Of a stretch of DNA of 64,000 bases, positions 32,920 through 43,067 are shown piece by piece (the stretch's first letter is position 1; each line of letters begins with the position of its first letter). A model generated the notes under the pieces. The model had not been told where the DNA came from and did no database searches. It saw only the letters and a program-made list of their open reading frames with translations. The stretch is from Escarpia spicata (taxonomy: Eukaryota > Annelida > Polychaeta > Sabellida > Siboglinidae), in the NCBI GenBank assembly GCA_963995525.1, contig OZ023217.1, positions 25,413,925-25,477,924 on the forward strand, in the 5' to 3' direction. The translations under genes were made by a program, and so were the position numbers.

Positions 32920-34096
32920 TCAGTAATCATAGACGACGTTTCTGTTGCGGTCAATCTCCAAAACCGTCACGAATGCTCCGTAGACGACGACGTTTATTGT
33001 CTGATCGATGGGTTGATTAAAATGCATCTCGACTCGTAGGTTGCCTTTATTTACCAAATTGAAATGTGGACCGTCACAACAATTTGGTGTGATGTCAAAC
33101 GCAAACAGGGTGTATCCTTTACCAAACTAATCCAGACTTATGTTGTGTCCCTCGTCTTGAAACATCTTTCCCGTTCCAGCAAATAGATTACTATAACTTC
33201 TCACGTAGGCACTATCGTCGAAATTACGCTGTAGTGGATTCGCCGGGACGTGTTGCCGTGAACGTACAATGCGAGAAAGTTCAAGTTGTTGTGCTTTACG
33301 TGGAACGGATTCTTGGTGAATGTTCCATTGTAAGCGTCGTTGTCTACACAACACAAGACTACTCTCTTCGGTAAGACATCCAAATAAACGTTTTCGTGAG
33401 TGTGCGACATGGTACCTTGCGGTATGGAAAACACCTTGCAATCGACTCTTCGCAACGGATACTTGGCCATTCCCTTTTGTAGCGCTTTATGTGACCCATC
33501 TGTATGGCAGGATTCAGTTTGGCTTTTCGTGCAAAGAAAATTGCTTCGACAGTGCGTACCTTGTAACTGACATTGTCACCACCAGCAGCCATGAGTGCAA
33601 AAGCATCTTTGCTTTGTACTAGTCGTAGATAGCAGTCTTGGAAGAAGAGGTCGACGTGTAGACGACCCATCATGTCGACGATTCTGACGGCACTAGTCAG
33701 TTGACTCTTTTTTGCTTCTGCTCCTTGACTCAGTAACATTTCTAGATAGGTATTCGTGGAAGATGTGACAAGGTTACCGTTCAAAGACACGTCGACTTGA
33801 CTAAACAGATCATTCATCCAATTGTTTACTGGCCCTATAGGTGCACCTTGATCGATGTCGTCCCCGTTTCCTTTGACTACACGTGCTCGCACCAACAGTT
33901 AAGTATTAGCCACATCCAGGCAATCGTTTTCCCGATCCGGGTAATAAGAATTCGATAGGACCACCCGTACCTATCGAGGCGACAGGTCGATACTCGACCC
34001 ATTGTGCGTGTTCGATGCTCGTTGTGTCGTCGGTAAACTAAACAGGTCCAATTCGCTTTTGACACCTTCACACGACATCTGGTGAACAAAAGCCAT
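32920..34096 (-). pseudogene. Polinton major capsid protein (double jelly-roll), frameshifted
   Basis: It starts at MAFVHQMSCEG (34096). Coding then passes through at least four frame segments: 34096-33971, 33895-33470, 33470-33240 and 33240-32920. Recognisable blocks are TNTYLEMLLSQGAEAKKSQ, DLFFQDCYLRLVQSKDAFAL, KVFSIPQG and DNDAYNGTFTKNPF, in the order seen in Polinton capsid proteins often annotated as F54H12.2-like. It ends at TGA 32920. It would form the icosahedral shell; this copy cannot. Confidence 0.82.
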
Positions 34097-34408
34097 GTCT
34101 AGCCGAATATGTCGTCTCGATGCGTCTTCTGTCATCTGCGTCTGCTGGCAACACTGGCTACGGTTCTCGTTGGCTTGCGTTTTATAGCGTGAGGAGCGTT
34201 GCGTATGCCCGGAAGCCCCCTGCTTCCTTAACACTCTGCTGGTCATGTCCTTTCCGGTTTCTTTCACACGTCTCTTTGCAGATTCTGTAATGTTCTGTCC
34301 AGACAACACGTCGCCGGCCACACCCAAACATGTCTTTAACGCTCCTTTTCCCAAAGCGAGTGTGCCTCTTTTTATGAGTGGCATAGCATGAGGCCATAGA
34401 ATAAACAA
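34097..34408 (-). pseudogene. Small basic Polinton protein upstream of the capsid gene
   Basis: Sequence from MPLIKRGTLALGKGALK to the capsid start is Lys/Arg-rich with an AGDVLSG motif, like the short basic virion-associated protein often next to Polinton capsid genes. No stop separates it from the capsid ATG; the ORF reads straight through into the capsid N-terminus, presumably because the stop was lost. Confidence 0.55.
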
Positions 34409-34422
34409 CCTAGACAGTGACC

Positions 34423-34998
34423 TTATTGCACTCTTGAACCAACAAACACGGGAAATCCGTCACTGATTTGTCTCACGTAATAGTCTTGGTAGGAATGATT
34501 ACCACTCATGCTTGGAAATTGAAGCGTCGCCGTCACTCTCCCGCGCTCGAATGATAAACGACGCCCTATGTCGTCTCTTATATCGATCTCGATGGTCGTA
34601 AATTCTTTGTGCAAAACGGGAACGTATTGTACATTATCGAAATGTTTTGACACAATGTCTCCGTGTTTACATTCTATGGATACAATTCTCAAAAGAGGGA
34701 CGACGTTACCTCCGACCACACGTGATTCCACAACGTTCGTGTAGGCGTATAGCGAGTAAAAACCCTGCGCCATGTCTACAACGGAATCGGCTTTTTTGCG
34801 GAAGGTGTACTCACTGCTGTTTTGCGTACCATATACGGTGGCCGACGGTTTGAGACCTATGTCTTTTCTACCTATCCTCGTATGGATGTACTCGCGTATT
34901 TCCGTTGCTTTGGGACTGGTGACTATAGACGGGTGAAAATCTACTATGGGCCCCATGGTGCTCTTGGAAGGTATGTTGAACATAGTGTGGGGTGTCAT
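34423..34998 (-). CDS. Polinton minor capsid (penton-like) protein, intact ORF
   Basis: This 191-residue ORF is uninterrupted, unlike its neighbours. It is predominantly beta-rich, with VVPLLRIVSIECKHG, YVPVLHKEFTTIEIDIRDD, GRVTATLQFPS and a C-terminal GFPVFVGSRVQ. Position and character match the single jelly-roll minor capsid protein of Polintons, encoded directly upstream of the major capsid. Length is shorter than I would expect for a complete family member, so the N-terminus may be truncated. Because all other genes of this element are broken, expression is doubtful. Confidence 0.65.
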   Translation of the reverse strand: MTPHTMFNIPSKSTMGPIVDFHPSIVTSPKATEIREYIHTRIGRKDIGLKPSATVYGTQNSSEYTFRKKADSVVDMAQGFYSLYAYTNVVESRVVGGNVVPLLRIVSIECKHGDIVSKHFDNVQYVPVLHKEFTTIEIDIRDDIGRRLSFERGRVTATLQFPSMSGNHSYQDYYVRQISDGFPVFVGSRVQ

Positions 34999-35219
34999 GT
35001 TTATTTGTCTATTTTTTATTGTGTAAATTAATTAATTTATAACTAATTAATATATTATTTTAATTGTTTTTATAATGTTTATATATTGTGAGAGCATTGA
35101 TTAACTATTAGTTAGAGATCTCGCTGTAAAAGAACCTTTATTATTATTATTATTATTATGTGCAAGGTCACCTGCTGAGAGATGTCGCTGTAGCTAAATT
35201 TCGCCTTGATTCAGTTTTT

Positions 35220-35629
35220 TTGAAATACCTCCAATTACGCGTCTTCAGAGTACAATTGAATATTGAATCGCTCCACGACACACGCCTTTGTCTCTTCGTT
35301 GTGTGTCGTAAAATGGTGGATACCTTTCTCTTTCAGAAACTCTTGCAGTTCCATATTCAAAAACTATTTTCCTTTAACCGTTTGCAAGCCAGTGGTCCGT
35401 CATTGTCCTTTAACAACCAACGAAATGCTGTCGTGAGTGACGGTCCCGATTTGTTCTTCAAAGAAACAGACGACGCTTTCTTGGAAAAAACGTCTATCAT
35501 GGTCAGAATGAAAGTGCGACCGTCGTTGTATCGTATCAACGCGACATGTCTACCAGATCGGCCTGCCATTGTTGATTTATACAGCCTACTATGTCACCGG
35601 TTTGTATAGAGTGTAGGTGTCTTGATCAG
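35220..35629 (-). pseudogene. Polinton integrase, catalytic core piece
   Basis: Reading down the minus strand, QDTYTLYKP is followed by degraded sequence, then TFILTMIDVFSKKASSV (core Asp) and, in another frame, ELQEFLKEKGIHHF and CVVERFNIQ (third acidic residue). It is the retroviral-type integrase of Polintons. It is cut from its N-terminal part by the RTE insertion at 35630-36363 and also has internal frameshifts. Confidence 0.8.
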
Positions 35630-36363
35630 ATTTCTCTTACTTGACTTAGAGCTCTTGACGGATATCCAATGTAGAGGTCACACCCCATTCTTTATCATCG
35701 TCTTCCAGGTGGGGCGGTCAACGGCCAGCTGCTCGGCCGCCTCAAGCGTGAGGCCCAGGCCATCCAAATCGAGCTTAACATAGTCGATCCATCGAGGGCG
35801 AGGGCGCCCAAGGCGTCGTTTCCAGCCGGTGTTTTGTGGGTGGAATTGGTACAATGGAGCGGCAGGGTAGTTTGGTGCCATACGTTGCAGGTGGCCGAAC
35901 CATCGAATACGTCGCTGGGTGATGAGTATTGATGCATGCTTCTGACCAGTACGTTCCATGATCGTACTATTGCTGATGTAATTGAACCACTTGATGTTCT
36001 CCAGGCGTCGGAGGCTCTTCATGGCTGAAGCATCGATTTTCTTGGCCTGTTGAATGGTCAGTTGCCAGGTCTCAGAGGCATATAGAAGGATGGAATTGAC
36101 GAAAGCATTGAACATCTTTAGCTTCGTACCCCGCGAGATGGAACGTCTGCGCCACGGAGCAGTTAACAGTCGTTTCATTGAAGCCGCTGCTTTGCCGATT
36201 CTAACTGCGACCTCGTGGTCGACAGAGCCATCAGCAGATATGAGGGAACCCAGGTAAGTAAACTCATCCACAAAGTCGATGATTTCGCCATTGATGGTGA
36301 TGGGGTTGAGTAAATCGATGTCTGCGCATATTGCCATCGCTTCCGTTTTGGCCCAGCTGATGT
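35630..36363 (-). mobile_element. 5'-truncated RTE-like LINE inserted in the Polinton integrase
   Basis: A 734-bp insertion is flanked by the direct repeat TCAGA (35625-35629 and 36364-36368). It encodes only the C-terminus of an endonuclease-reverse transcriptase: FVDEFTYLGSLISADGSVDH, ETWQLTIQQ, RIRWFGHLQRM and LGRPRPRWIDYVKLDL. Coding is open from 36337 to 35678. Severe 5' truncation is normal for LINE insertion, and the frame being intact suggests a later event than the decay of the host Polinton. Confidence 0.85.
35678..36337 (-). pseudogene. C-terminal part of RTE-like reverse transcriptase
   Basis: A 219-residue open frame, MAICADIDLLNP to MIKNGV, covers the region after the RT palm (thumb and the RWFGHLQRM tail). 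It lacks the endonuclease and polymerase catalytic residues and has no promoter of its own. Confidence 0.8.
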
Positions 36364-36525
36364 TCAGACAACCACCTTTTTACCTCTTTCGACGACGCAC
36401 GTGAAGCACGACGCAGGGCATTGACGCCTCCGTAACTTCCGGTTAGTTTCGTGTCGTAGTAAATACGTTTTTCAAAGCATCGTGTGAAGGAGTCGTCTTC
36501 TTACCTACGCGAGGAGACATGATGT
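36364..36525 (-). pseudogene. Polinton integrase, N-terminal piece
   Basis: Minus-strand reading gives an ATG at about 36521 (MSPRVGKKTTPSHDAL). After a frame change, RIYYDTKLTGSYGGVNALRR and EVKRWL follow, running up to the RTE junction. This is the N-terminal zone that precedes the integrase core in Polintons. The direct repeat TCAGA at its edge shows where the RTE copy entered. Confidence 0.7.
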
Positions 36526-36972
36526 AATAATGCTGCTGTCGTGTCGTGCAAGACTATTAATACGGTTCGCAACGCAAGTGTTGCAACGGTGTTGCCTATT
36601 GAGCTGCGCGCCGCGACGACGCCGGACATCTGCGACGATGACTGTCAAACGGACTACTTTTTTACTTTGACATATCGTCGTGCAGTGACGCTGTCTGCAT
36701 GTAAATCCAACGATCTGGATTACCCACTAAATCCATGGTCGTTTTCACATCCTTGAGACTACGAGCGAAGGTTTACCATCCCACCGGTTCAAGCGACTTC
36801 CGCTTTCTCGACACGTCATTCACAAGGTCGACGATGTTACTTCCGGAAATCGTCATATTGAGGAGTCGTCGTGCTTTCTGTTTCATAGTTTCGGCACGCT
36901 GTCAACGATTTCGTTTTCCATCATTTAATTTTTGGTATGCTGTTGAACTTAGTTTTCGTCTTTGCTAGGAAA

Positions 36973-37502
36973 TTAGGGTTCCTGCATACGCTTGTCGGAA
37001 AGATCGTTGTACCGATTCAACACCTGGTTGTACAACACTACCTTTTCCCTCTCGTCTATATCGCTTTGTTCTAATATGTGTCGCATTTCGTCATCGAGTC
37101 GTCGCAAAACACTCCCGATAGGATTGTGTTGAATGTTTTCCAAAATACGGGGACATCTTCTTTTCACTTCTCCACCAAAGGGGCTAGAAGGGACGTAGCC
37201 AATGGAGCTATTAGGGTCGCAAGGAAACCACCTTTTTGTAGAATACGTTTCTTCTTATGGAGACCTGTTTTCCTTATGACAAAGGTTCTGAGGTCCTTCT
37301 TGTACCGACGCAATTTAGTATTATGACCTTTCGTTTGTGGTAAGTTGCCTTTTAATATGTTCTGTGCACACTCGCACAGAGTGTGTACCAGATCGGATTT
37401 TCCCTTGTCGATGGTGGCTCTGGCTAAAGCAGCGTCCGCTTTAGCGAGGAGACAAAGGCACAACGCGTTTCTCTTCACTCGCGCCGACATGACGAGTGTC
37501 AC
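36973..37502 (-). CDS. Two short Polinton ORFs of unknown function
   Basis: The ORF at 37164-37502 (112 aa) ends with TKGHNTKLRRYKKDLRTFV, then KGGFLATLIAPLATSLLAPL, a hydrophobic segment that could sit in a membrane or a capsid interior. The ORF at 36973-37167 (64 aa) overlaps it by four bases and is a charged helical protein (LRRLDDEMRHILEQSDIDER). Similar pairs occur near Polinton capsid clusters. I do not assign a function. Both frames are open, but the element as a whole is dead. Confidence 0.5.
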
Positions 37503-37515
37503 GGCGTGTTTCTAT

Positions 37516-38037
37516 TTATATCTTCGGAAGGTAGGCGTACTGAAACTTGTTTGTTTCCGGTATGACATTAGTACGCAGGCGCAAGTGTTCCGGTGTGTCC
37601 TGTTTGAGGTCGATGAATAAATACCCGTGTGATATACGTACGTCTCTGAAAGCTTCTTGCATGTACTTTATGCGACCCGGATACATCTGTTCGGCCAAGT
37701 TGACCACTTGTGTGTTGTCGCGAGGGTTCTTGAAGATTACCATGTACTGTGCGTTTATACTTATAGTGCGACTCTCTTTCCTTTTGGGAAATAAATTATG
37801 CACTAAATATATTACGGACGTGTTGCAATGGAGACTCTTCTTCATAAACAGTTTGGTGGCCCTCTCGTCCGTTTCCGACATGAGATCGTCGATAACTACC
37901 AAGTTTCTCGTTTTATGATGGAAGGACGACACATCGGGAAGACTCTCGACAACTGTTATGCTCGGATGTATCGTAGAGAGCGTTGAATACAACGCCTGCC
38001 ATTCTGATCGTGTACGTGATCTTTTCGTGTACAGCAC
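37516..38037 (-). pseudogene. Polinton packaging ATPase, N-terminally truncated
   Basis: The 173-residue ORF has NLVVIDDLMSE (Walker B of the FtsK/HerA-type packaging ATPase) and NTSVIYLVHNLFPK (sensor-like Asn region). The Walker A segment, which should lie about 50-60 residues upstream of the Walker B, is absent from this frame, and the sequence before 38037 shows no match. It would power DNA packaging into capsids. Truncation makes it inactive. Confidence 0.75.
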
Positions 38038-38094
38038 AGACGTATTTACAGGTCACCTCCTATAAGTGTAAGAACCAGAGACTGGACATTGTTT

Positions 38095-38620
38095 CGCTAC
38101 TGTTCTGATACAAAGTCTTGCAAACAACTCTTGAGAGTACACAATTGTTCGTATGTGATGTCGGATAGTTTAAAACCTGACTGTAATAAAAAAGTCAACC
38201 AGTCTTTAATCACTGCAGTTGGATTAATGTCACCAAAGGTCTCATAAAAGCACAAGACAGATTTATTTACAGATCAACCTCCATTACTGCCAGAACAATT
38301 TGCTTTAATTTGTTTCGCCATTCATCTGAAAACGGTTCGTGCAACCAACTCTAGATAGTACACAAGTGGTCGGACGTCAGGTCGGATAGCTTCAAACCTG
38401 CGTCTAACAAAACACTCAACCAGTCTTTCATCACTGCAGTTGAATTAATGGCCTCCGCAGCCTCGTCAAAGTGCATGTAAATTAGAATGTCATCAGGTAA
38501 CATGCAATCGTGATGAAATTGAATAGGATCGTCTATCTCGCAAGCGGGGCATTGTTTTCTTGAGAGTTCAAAGACGCTACATGCTATGTGACGTGCAATC
38601 GTCTTCTTCATTTCGGTCAC
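38095..38620 (-). repeat. Tandemly duplicated coding segment at the Polinton end
   Basis: The ORF at 38351-38620 includes QCPACEIDDPIQFHHDCML and ends LKLSDLTSDHLCTI. A diverged second copy of its C-terminal part lies next to it at 38110-38260 (shared CAACCAGTCTTT-ATCACTGCAGTTG). The Cys-x2-Cys ... His-His pattern could bind zinc. I do not recognise the protein for certain. Confidence 0.6.
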
Positions 38621-38819
38621 AGGAAAGTCAATTATAAAGTTCCGACCAGTAGCGGCAGGAGTGGAAGTTATGACATCGTCAGGAGCGGAAGTTGTGATAT
38701 CAGCCGTGTCGACAACTGCCAGGATATTAACCTCAGGTTACCATATCGTTTTGGAGATCACTACCCTCACCCAACCCAAATTACTATTTTTGTGGCTGCT
38801 GGCCTACCCCATTAATTAA

Positions 38820-39250
38820 TCATGATATATATTATCAATAGAGCACAATAACACATATCCAAGTTAAATTTCCTATGCCAGACATTTATTACATGTTGTC
38901 AAACAGCTATGTGCTACATGTCATGCCAGTGGATGCAACAGTTCCTGCCGTGCAATTGGATGGCAGCCGGCGGTCCACAGCTGCCTAACTGCAGTAAGCC
39001 AGCTTATCGCGCTAGTCTATAAGGGAATGATTAATTATGTTTTCAGGGTATCTAGTTATGATATCACCAGTGAACAAATTATACTGTGCAAATGTGTCGC
39101 ATGAACAAGCAAATTAGCTCTGGCCATTATAACCTCACGATTTTCGTTTAAACATCTCCTCAATAGGCGAGCGGTAGATACGATCTAACGGATCGACTTA
39201 AATGCCTTCCTCCGTACAAACACCCAAATGGTATATCAATTAATTTTAGT
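38820..39250. other. Unassigned DNA right of the Polinton
   Basis: No ORF, repeat or terminal inverted repeat that I could match to the left side of the Polinton. Confidence 0.5.
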
Positions 39251-39255
39251 CTAAT

Positions 39256-39450
39256 AGTGTGGCAAATAACCAAGGGACTGTGTTGTCATTGTAGGCCTAA
39301 TCATGTGGCAAATAACCAAGGGACTGTGTTGTCATTGTAGGCCTAATCATGTGGCAACTAACCAAGGGACTGTGTTGTCATTGTAAGCCTAATCATGTGG
39401 CAACTAACCAAGGGACTGTGTTGTCACTGTAGGCCTAATCATGTGACAAT
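39256..39450. repeat. 46-bp tandem repeat, about four copies
   Basis: Unit starts CATGTGGCAA and contains AACCAAGGGACTGTGTTGTC and GGCCTAAT. Copies differ by a few substitutions. The short ORF crossing the last copy (39395-39688) is not supported by any domain. Confidence 0.9.
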
Positions 39451-39689
39451 TAACACGTGGACTGCTACGTATCTTTTTAACCGTGTGACACTTGATACAT
39501 TAATGGTCCAGAAAGCTGGGCACATTAGCAAAAATCGTTTCGTAACTGGAAGACATTTTAGTGTTTTAACCTGGAGATGCACGGGAGACCTGGACACTTC
39601 CGAGGAGTATACACGTTTACTGCGGTGTCGTGAATTTACAATTTATCCAGACAAGACGACTGCAGTGGACTTGAAAACATTTTATTAGT

Positions 39690-40220
39690 TTTTTTCTCAC
39701 ATTACACGTATTTTGTATTGTGTTAATTACATTTTTGTTCTAGTATGTTAATTTTTTGTTTTTGTTATGTATTGATATATGTAGATTTAATGTGGCCGCA
39801 GCTTGTTTGGTGTTGGAATAAAGGAAGATGGATTCATATATAAAAGGTTGGTAAGGGGCATATTTTATTGCCAATCAGTATGCACATCAATGCATACCCA
39901 TAAAATACACTGTACCCGTATATAAGGAATTGTGTACAAGAAAGTGTTGCTGTACACAAATAAACAATCAGTACAATATATACACAGTGCATCAAACTGC
40001 TAATCTACGACATCAAAGGTGAGGGGCTACATGCCACAGGCACTGCTCACAATGAGGAGTGACACCCCCACCCAAGGCCACAGTGACCGTCAGTTGCATT
40101 AATAGAAGGCAACAACTCGCAATTAGATTAACAACTACAATTACCAACCTAAATGCATTAGGCATTTACTAACTTGTCTATCCGAAGCACAATCCGCAAT
40201 TATCATTGAATAATAAAAGT
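39690..40220. other. Unassigned AT-rich DNA
   Basis: No supported gene. It leads into the palindromic repeats that accompany the DIRS element. Confidence 0.5.
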
Positions 40221-40224
40221 ACAG

Positions 40225-40680
40225 TTGATCACAGTATTGTATCAGCCTGCCACTCAGCCCCGGCTGAGTGGCAGGCTGACACACCTGACAATTGGTATAG
40301 CTCAAAGCTTCAACAAAACATAAGAATAACACAGTGTACAGCATAGACATACAGCTTTTTGTATTAGCCTGCCTCTCAGCCCCGGCTGAGCTTGGCGGAC
40401 TGACATGTCCCACGTTTAGTATAGCATACAAGCCCAATATTCATGAATCGTTACAACGCAAATCTTCTGCTAAGTAAGGACCAGCCTATCGCTTAGCCCC
40501 GGCTAAGCTCAACAGACTGGCACACGTTACAATTGGTATAGCTCCAACCTTCAACAAAACATAAGAATGACACAGTGTACACCAAAAACATACAGCAATT
40601 TGTTACGTATGCACCTGCCTGCCCCTCAGCCCTGGCTGAGCTGGACAGACTGGTACGCATAAAATATATTCAAACAAGAG
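40225..40680. repeat. Four palindromic repeats downstream of the DIRS ORFs
   Basis: Short hairpins built on CTCAGCCCCGGCTGAG (variant CTTAGCCCCGGCTAAG) occur at about 40250, 40377, 40494 and 40627. Between them a block with ACAATTGGTATAGCTC and CTTCAACAAAACATAAGAAT recurs. Spacing is roughly 115-135 bp. The strongest hairpin (about 40242-40281) has long complementary arms. Their position next to the recombinase end suggests element-terminal sequence. Confidence 0.8.
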
Positions 40681-40738
40681 AGGCATCAGCAGCAGCACCA
40701 GGGAAAAGGGGAATAAATGACTGCTGATATAAGATAGT

Positions 40739-41713
40739 TCATAACTGCGTCATAGGGATTCGGATATATCGACGAAAGGCGGCAGATTTCCACCTGCCCA
40801 TAGATTGTATCTGGACATCTGTGAATCCTCGTGTTGCTGCAGTAGTTGCTGCACCTATCCTAAATGAGTGACACTTATAAAGACTAGGGTCATAACCAGC
40901 GTGGGAAAGACAAGCAGTTAATTGAGAAGCAAAATATGCTCTGGAAATGGGGGTTCTGTCAGGGAAGACAAAGAATGGTCCTGCTGATGAGCCACGAGTG
41001 TTTAGATAGCGACAAATATGTGCCACAGGACAGTTCTTAGACTGTGAATTTATTTCTAGGACAATAGGCCTGCCAACTTTCTGGTGTTTAGCATGTCGGA
41101 TTGTAAGTTGCAGGGATGCTTTACTATCACTATGACGACCAGGCACTATTATTACGTCACCCCGTTGTATGACATGCTCGGTCGACCCTCCAGACCGCAC
41201 AGTCATTTCACCGATCCTTAAAAAACCATGGAAAGCTAAGAGGAACATTGCTGTTATACATAATTGAGTAAACTTGTCAGTGATTACAACTTTTGAAGCG
41301 CTGACAAGATGACCTAGGATATGTAACTCAATTGGCCTTTTGGAATCCATTGTGCTAGATGTCTTCTGAACACCTACTAGAAGTTTCTTAATGTAAAAAT
41401 TATCTGCAGGATCTGCTAGCCCAACTATTTTATGACTATAAGAAATAGCAGACACAGTGGACAAAATTGTTGACGAAGCATAATTGGCTGCAAACAGGTG
41501 TGTAATAAATCCTGCAAGATTCGTTCGTGACACAGGGACAAACTTTTTGCCAGGACAGACAGATGATAAATATTTACGTAACATGTTGACACTGCGCCTA
41601 TATGCTGCACGTGTTGTTGGTGCTAGTGACGCTCTGATGAGGTCCTGTTCTAAGCTAGCAGCACTTGTGGCTTCAGTGGATCGGGGATTGCTACGGGAGT
41701 GCGGTCCAGCCAA
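40739..41713 (-). CDS. DIRS-type tyrosine recombinase (intact)
   Basis: This 324-residue ORF has an N-terminal SAM-like core-binding region (TTRAAYRRSVNMLRKYL, about 33-49) and a catalytic domain with Arg166 in FLRIGEM, His282 and Arg285 in HSFRIGA, Trp308 in MGRWKS (the position often His) and the nucleophile Tyr316 in FRRYIR. All five active-site positions of the superfamily are filled. In DIRS elements it integrates a circular DNA copy without target duplication. Start at 41713 overlaps the RNase H ORF. No frameshift is seen. Confidence 0.9.
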   Translation of the reverse strand: MAGPHSRSNPRSTEATSAASLEQDLIRASLAPTTRAAYRRSVNMLRKYLSSVCPGKKFVPVSRTNLAGFITHLFAANYASSTILSTVSAISYSHKIVGLADPADNFYIKKLLVGVQKTSSTMDSKRPIELHILGHLVSASKVVITDKFTQLCITAMFLLAFHGFLRIGEMTVRSGGSTEHVIQRGDVIIVPGRHSDSKASLQLTIRHAKHQKVGRPIVLEINSQSKNCPVAHICRYLNTRGSSAGPFFVFPDRTPISRAYFASQLTACLSHAGYDPSLYKCHSFRIGAATTAATRGFTDVQIQSMGRWKSAAFRRYIRIPMTQL

Positions 41714-42228
41714 GGTGCTATCTGTCTGGCTTTTCCGATCTGCAATCGAGAAAGATGATCGGCTATGACATTTTGGTATCCCGGAACATGGCGAGATCGA
41801 AAAAGGATATTGTGCCTCAAACAGGCCAGCACTAACTTTCTGACGAGCTTCATAATGGGCCTATTCTTGGAAGTAGTCTTATTGATGATGTCAACGACCC
41901 CAGAATTGTCAGTCATGAAAATTATACAGTGATTAGCCAGATATTTGCCAAATAACTCTAAGGGGTACAGTTCAAGAAGGGTTATATCGGCGGAAGTAAA
42001 GGGCTTGTGCCATGCACTCGCTATCCACTTCTTCCCAAAAACTACTGCAAAGCCTACATCACTGGATGCATCTGTATACAACTTAATTGTGTGAGATGAC
42101 AAAAACCTCTGTTCCAGGAACATACTCTTCCCATTAAAAGACTGAAGAAAAATCTGCCATGCATACAAGTCTGCACGCGCATCACCGTTTAGTGTGACGT
42201 AGTGATGCAGCCGAGTTACGCTACACAA
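41650..42228 (-). pseudogene. DIRS RNase H domain, 5'-truncated pol
   Basis: The 192-residue ORF carries IKLYTDASSDVGFAVVFGKK (first catalytic Asp), LELYPLEL (Glu), FMTDNSGVVDIIN (Asp) and GYQNVIADHLSR (last Asp). These are the RNase H landmarks found in DIRS pol. The preceding VTRLHHYVTLNGDARADL is the RT-RNase H connection. The RT itself is absent, so this is the truncated 3' part of pol. Confidence 0.85.
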
Positions 42229-42479
42229 TGTTCATCGTTGACGCCGATCGAGACGCTCGCTATTCAGCCGACTAGTATCGTCAGGAACAGCGATCGTTGA
42301 AGCCAAAGATCGTGTTTCAGTACAAGACGGTTTAGCGCGTGCTGTTCGCATTGTTAAAAAAAAGTACGTCCACGGAGCGGTTAGTCCACGAGAGCTTGAG
42401 TCGTTTATCCAATGTGTATACTATATGAATAATAAGTATTATAATACCTATATTGTATAGTGTACACATTGCACAAACG

Positions 42480-42890
42480 ACTCGCCAAGCTAGCCAAGCT
42501 AGAACAGATGCACGCGACTAACCTCGATTACCCAGGCGCCGTGAGGTGGCAGCATAGGCCCCTTACTACGGCCTGGATTATCAAGGCCCTACCAATGTTA
42601 CCGGTAGGTGGCTTTACCTTAGATTCGGGTAGAGACGATGATTGGCTCTCAGGCCAACTATGAAATTAAATAAGCATACAATGTTATCAGATAATACTAT
42701 ACTATAACAACTATTCAAAATTAAACTTATATTGAAACATGTCACACACAAAATAAACCGACTTTAACCTTTATTTCGAAGTTTAGTGTCTTAATCACAT
42801 GCATATTTACTAGGTGGCAGTTTTCTGAGCCAAACTATCGTCACGCAGCCAGGCAAGAGTCGGTTAAGCGAGACTAGTACGCGACTGCCT
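42480..42890 (-). repeat. Copy of the 17-18 kb foldback arm
   Basis: It shares GAGACGATGATTGGCTCTC, ATCAGATAATACTATA and the terminal GAGTCGGTTAAGCGAGAC with 17800-18005 and 16921-17425. Non-coding dispersed repeat. Confidence 0.8.
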
Positions 42891-43067
42891 CCCAAATGGC
42901 GGACAAAAACTCCACTTCGGACTGCCATGATCTCGCTCAGTTACGCCTCCTGCCTAAATATACGTTCCTTGATTGAAGCCATCAAAGGCTTTTATTTCAA
43001 ACATGCGAAAGTATGATGGCCGAGAAGGGCCATCGCGTTTTTGTGTGGCAACCTGCAGCGCCATGGG

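Larger units (their letters stand above)
21446..38820. mobile_element. Degraded Polinton/Maverick, split by later insertions
   Basis: Gene remnants in characteristic Polinton company are spread from 21.45 to about 38.6 kb. They are DNA polymerase B (plus strand, in two pieces either side of a LINE), then on the minus strand adenain-like protease, major capsid, a small basic protein, minor capsid, integrase, small ORFs and packaging ATPase. Almost every gene has frameshifts or stops. Terminal inverted repeats were not found by eye, so both outer limits are approximate. Insertions inside it are a CR1-like LINE (about 21.88-31.54 kb, itself hosting a gypsy element) and an RTE fragment (35630-36363). 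Confidence 0.85.
40739..42228 (-). mobile_element. Truncated DIRS-type retrotransposon (RNase H and tyrosine recombinase)
   Basis: RNase H ORF (42228-41650) and tyrosine recombinase ORF (41713-40739) overlap by 64 bases on the minus strand, the arrangement seen in DIRS elements. No gag or reverse transcriptase core is found upstream; sequence past 42228 is unrelated. The copy is therefore cut off on its 5' side. Both remaining ORFs are open. Confidence 0.85.

Noticed and set aside
39395..39688. 97-residue plus-strand ORF after the 46-bp repeat
   Set aside because: Begins inside the tandem repeat, has no domain and no supporting context.
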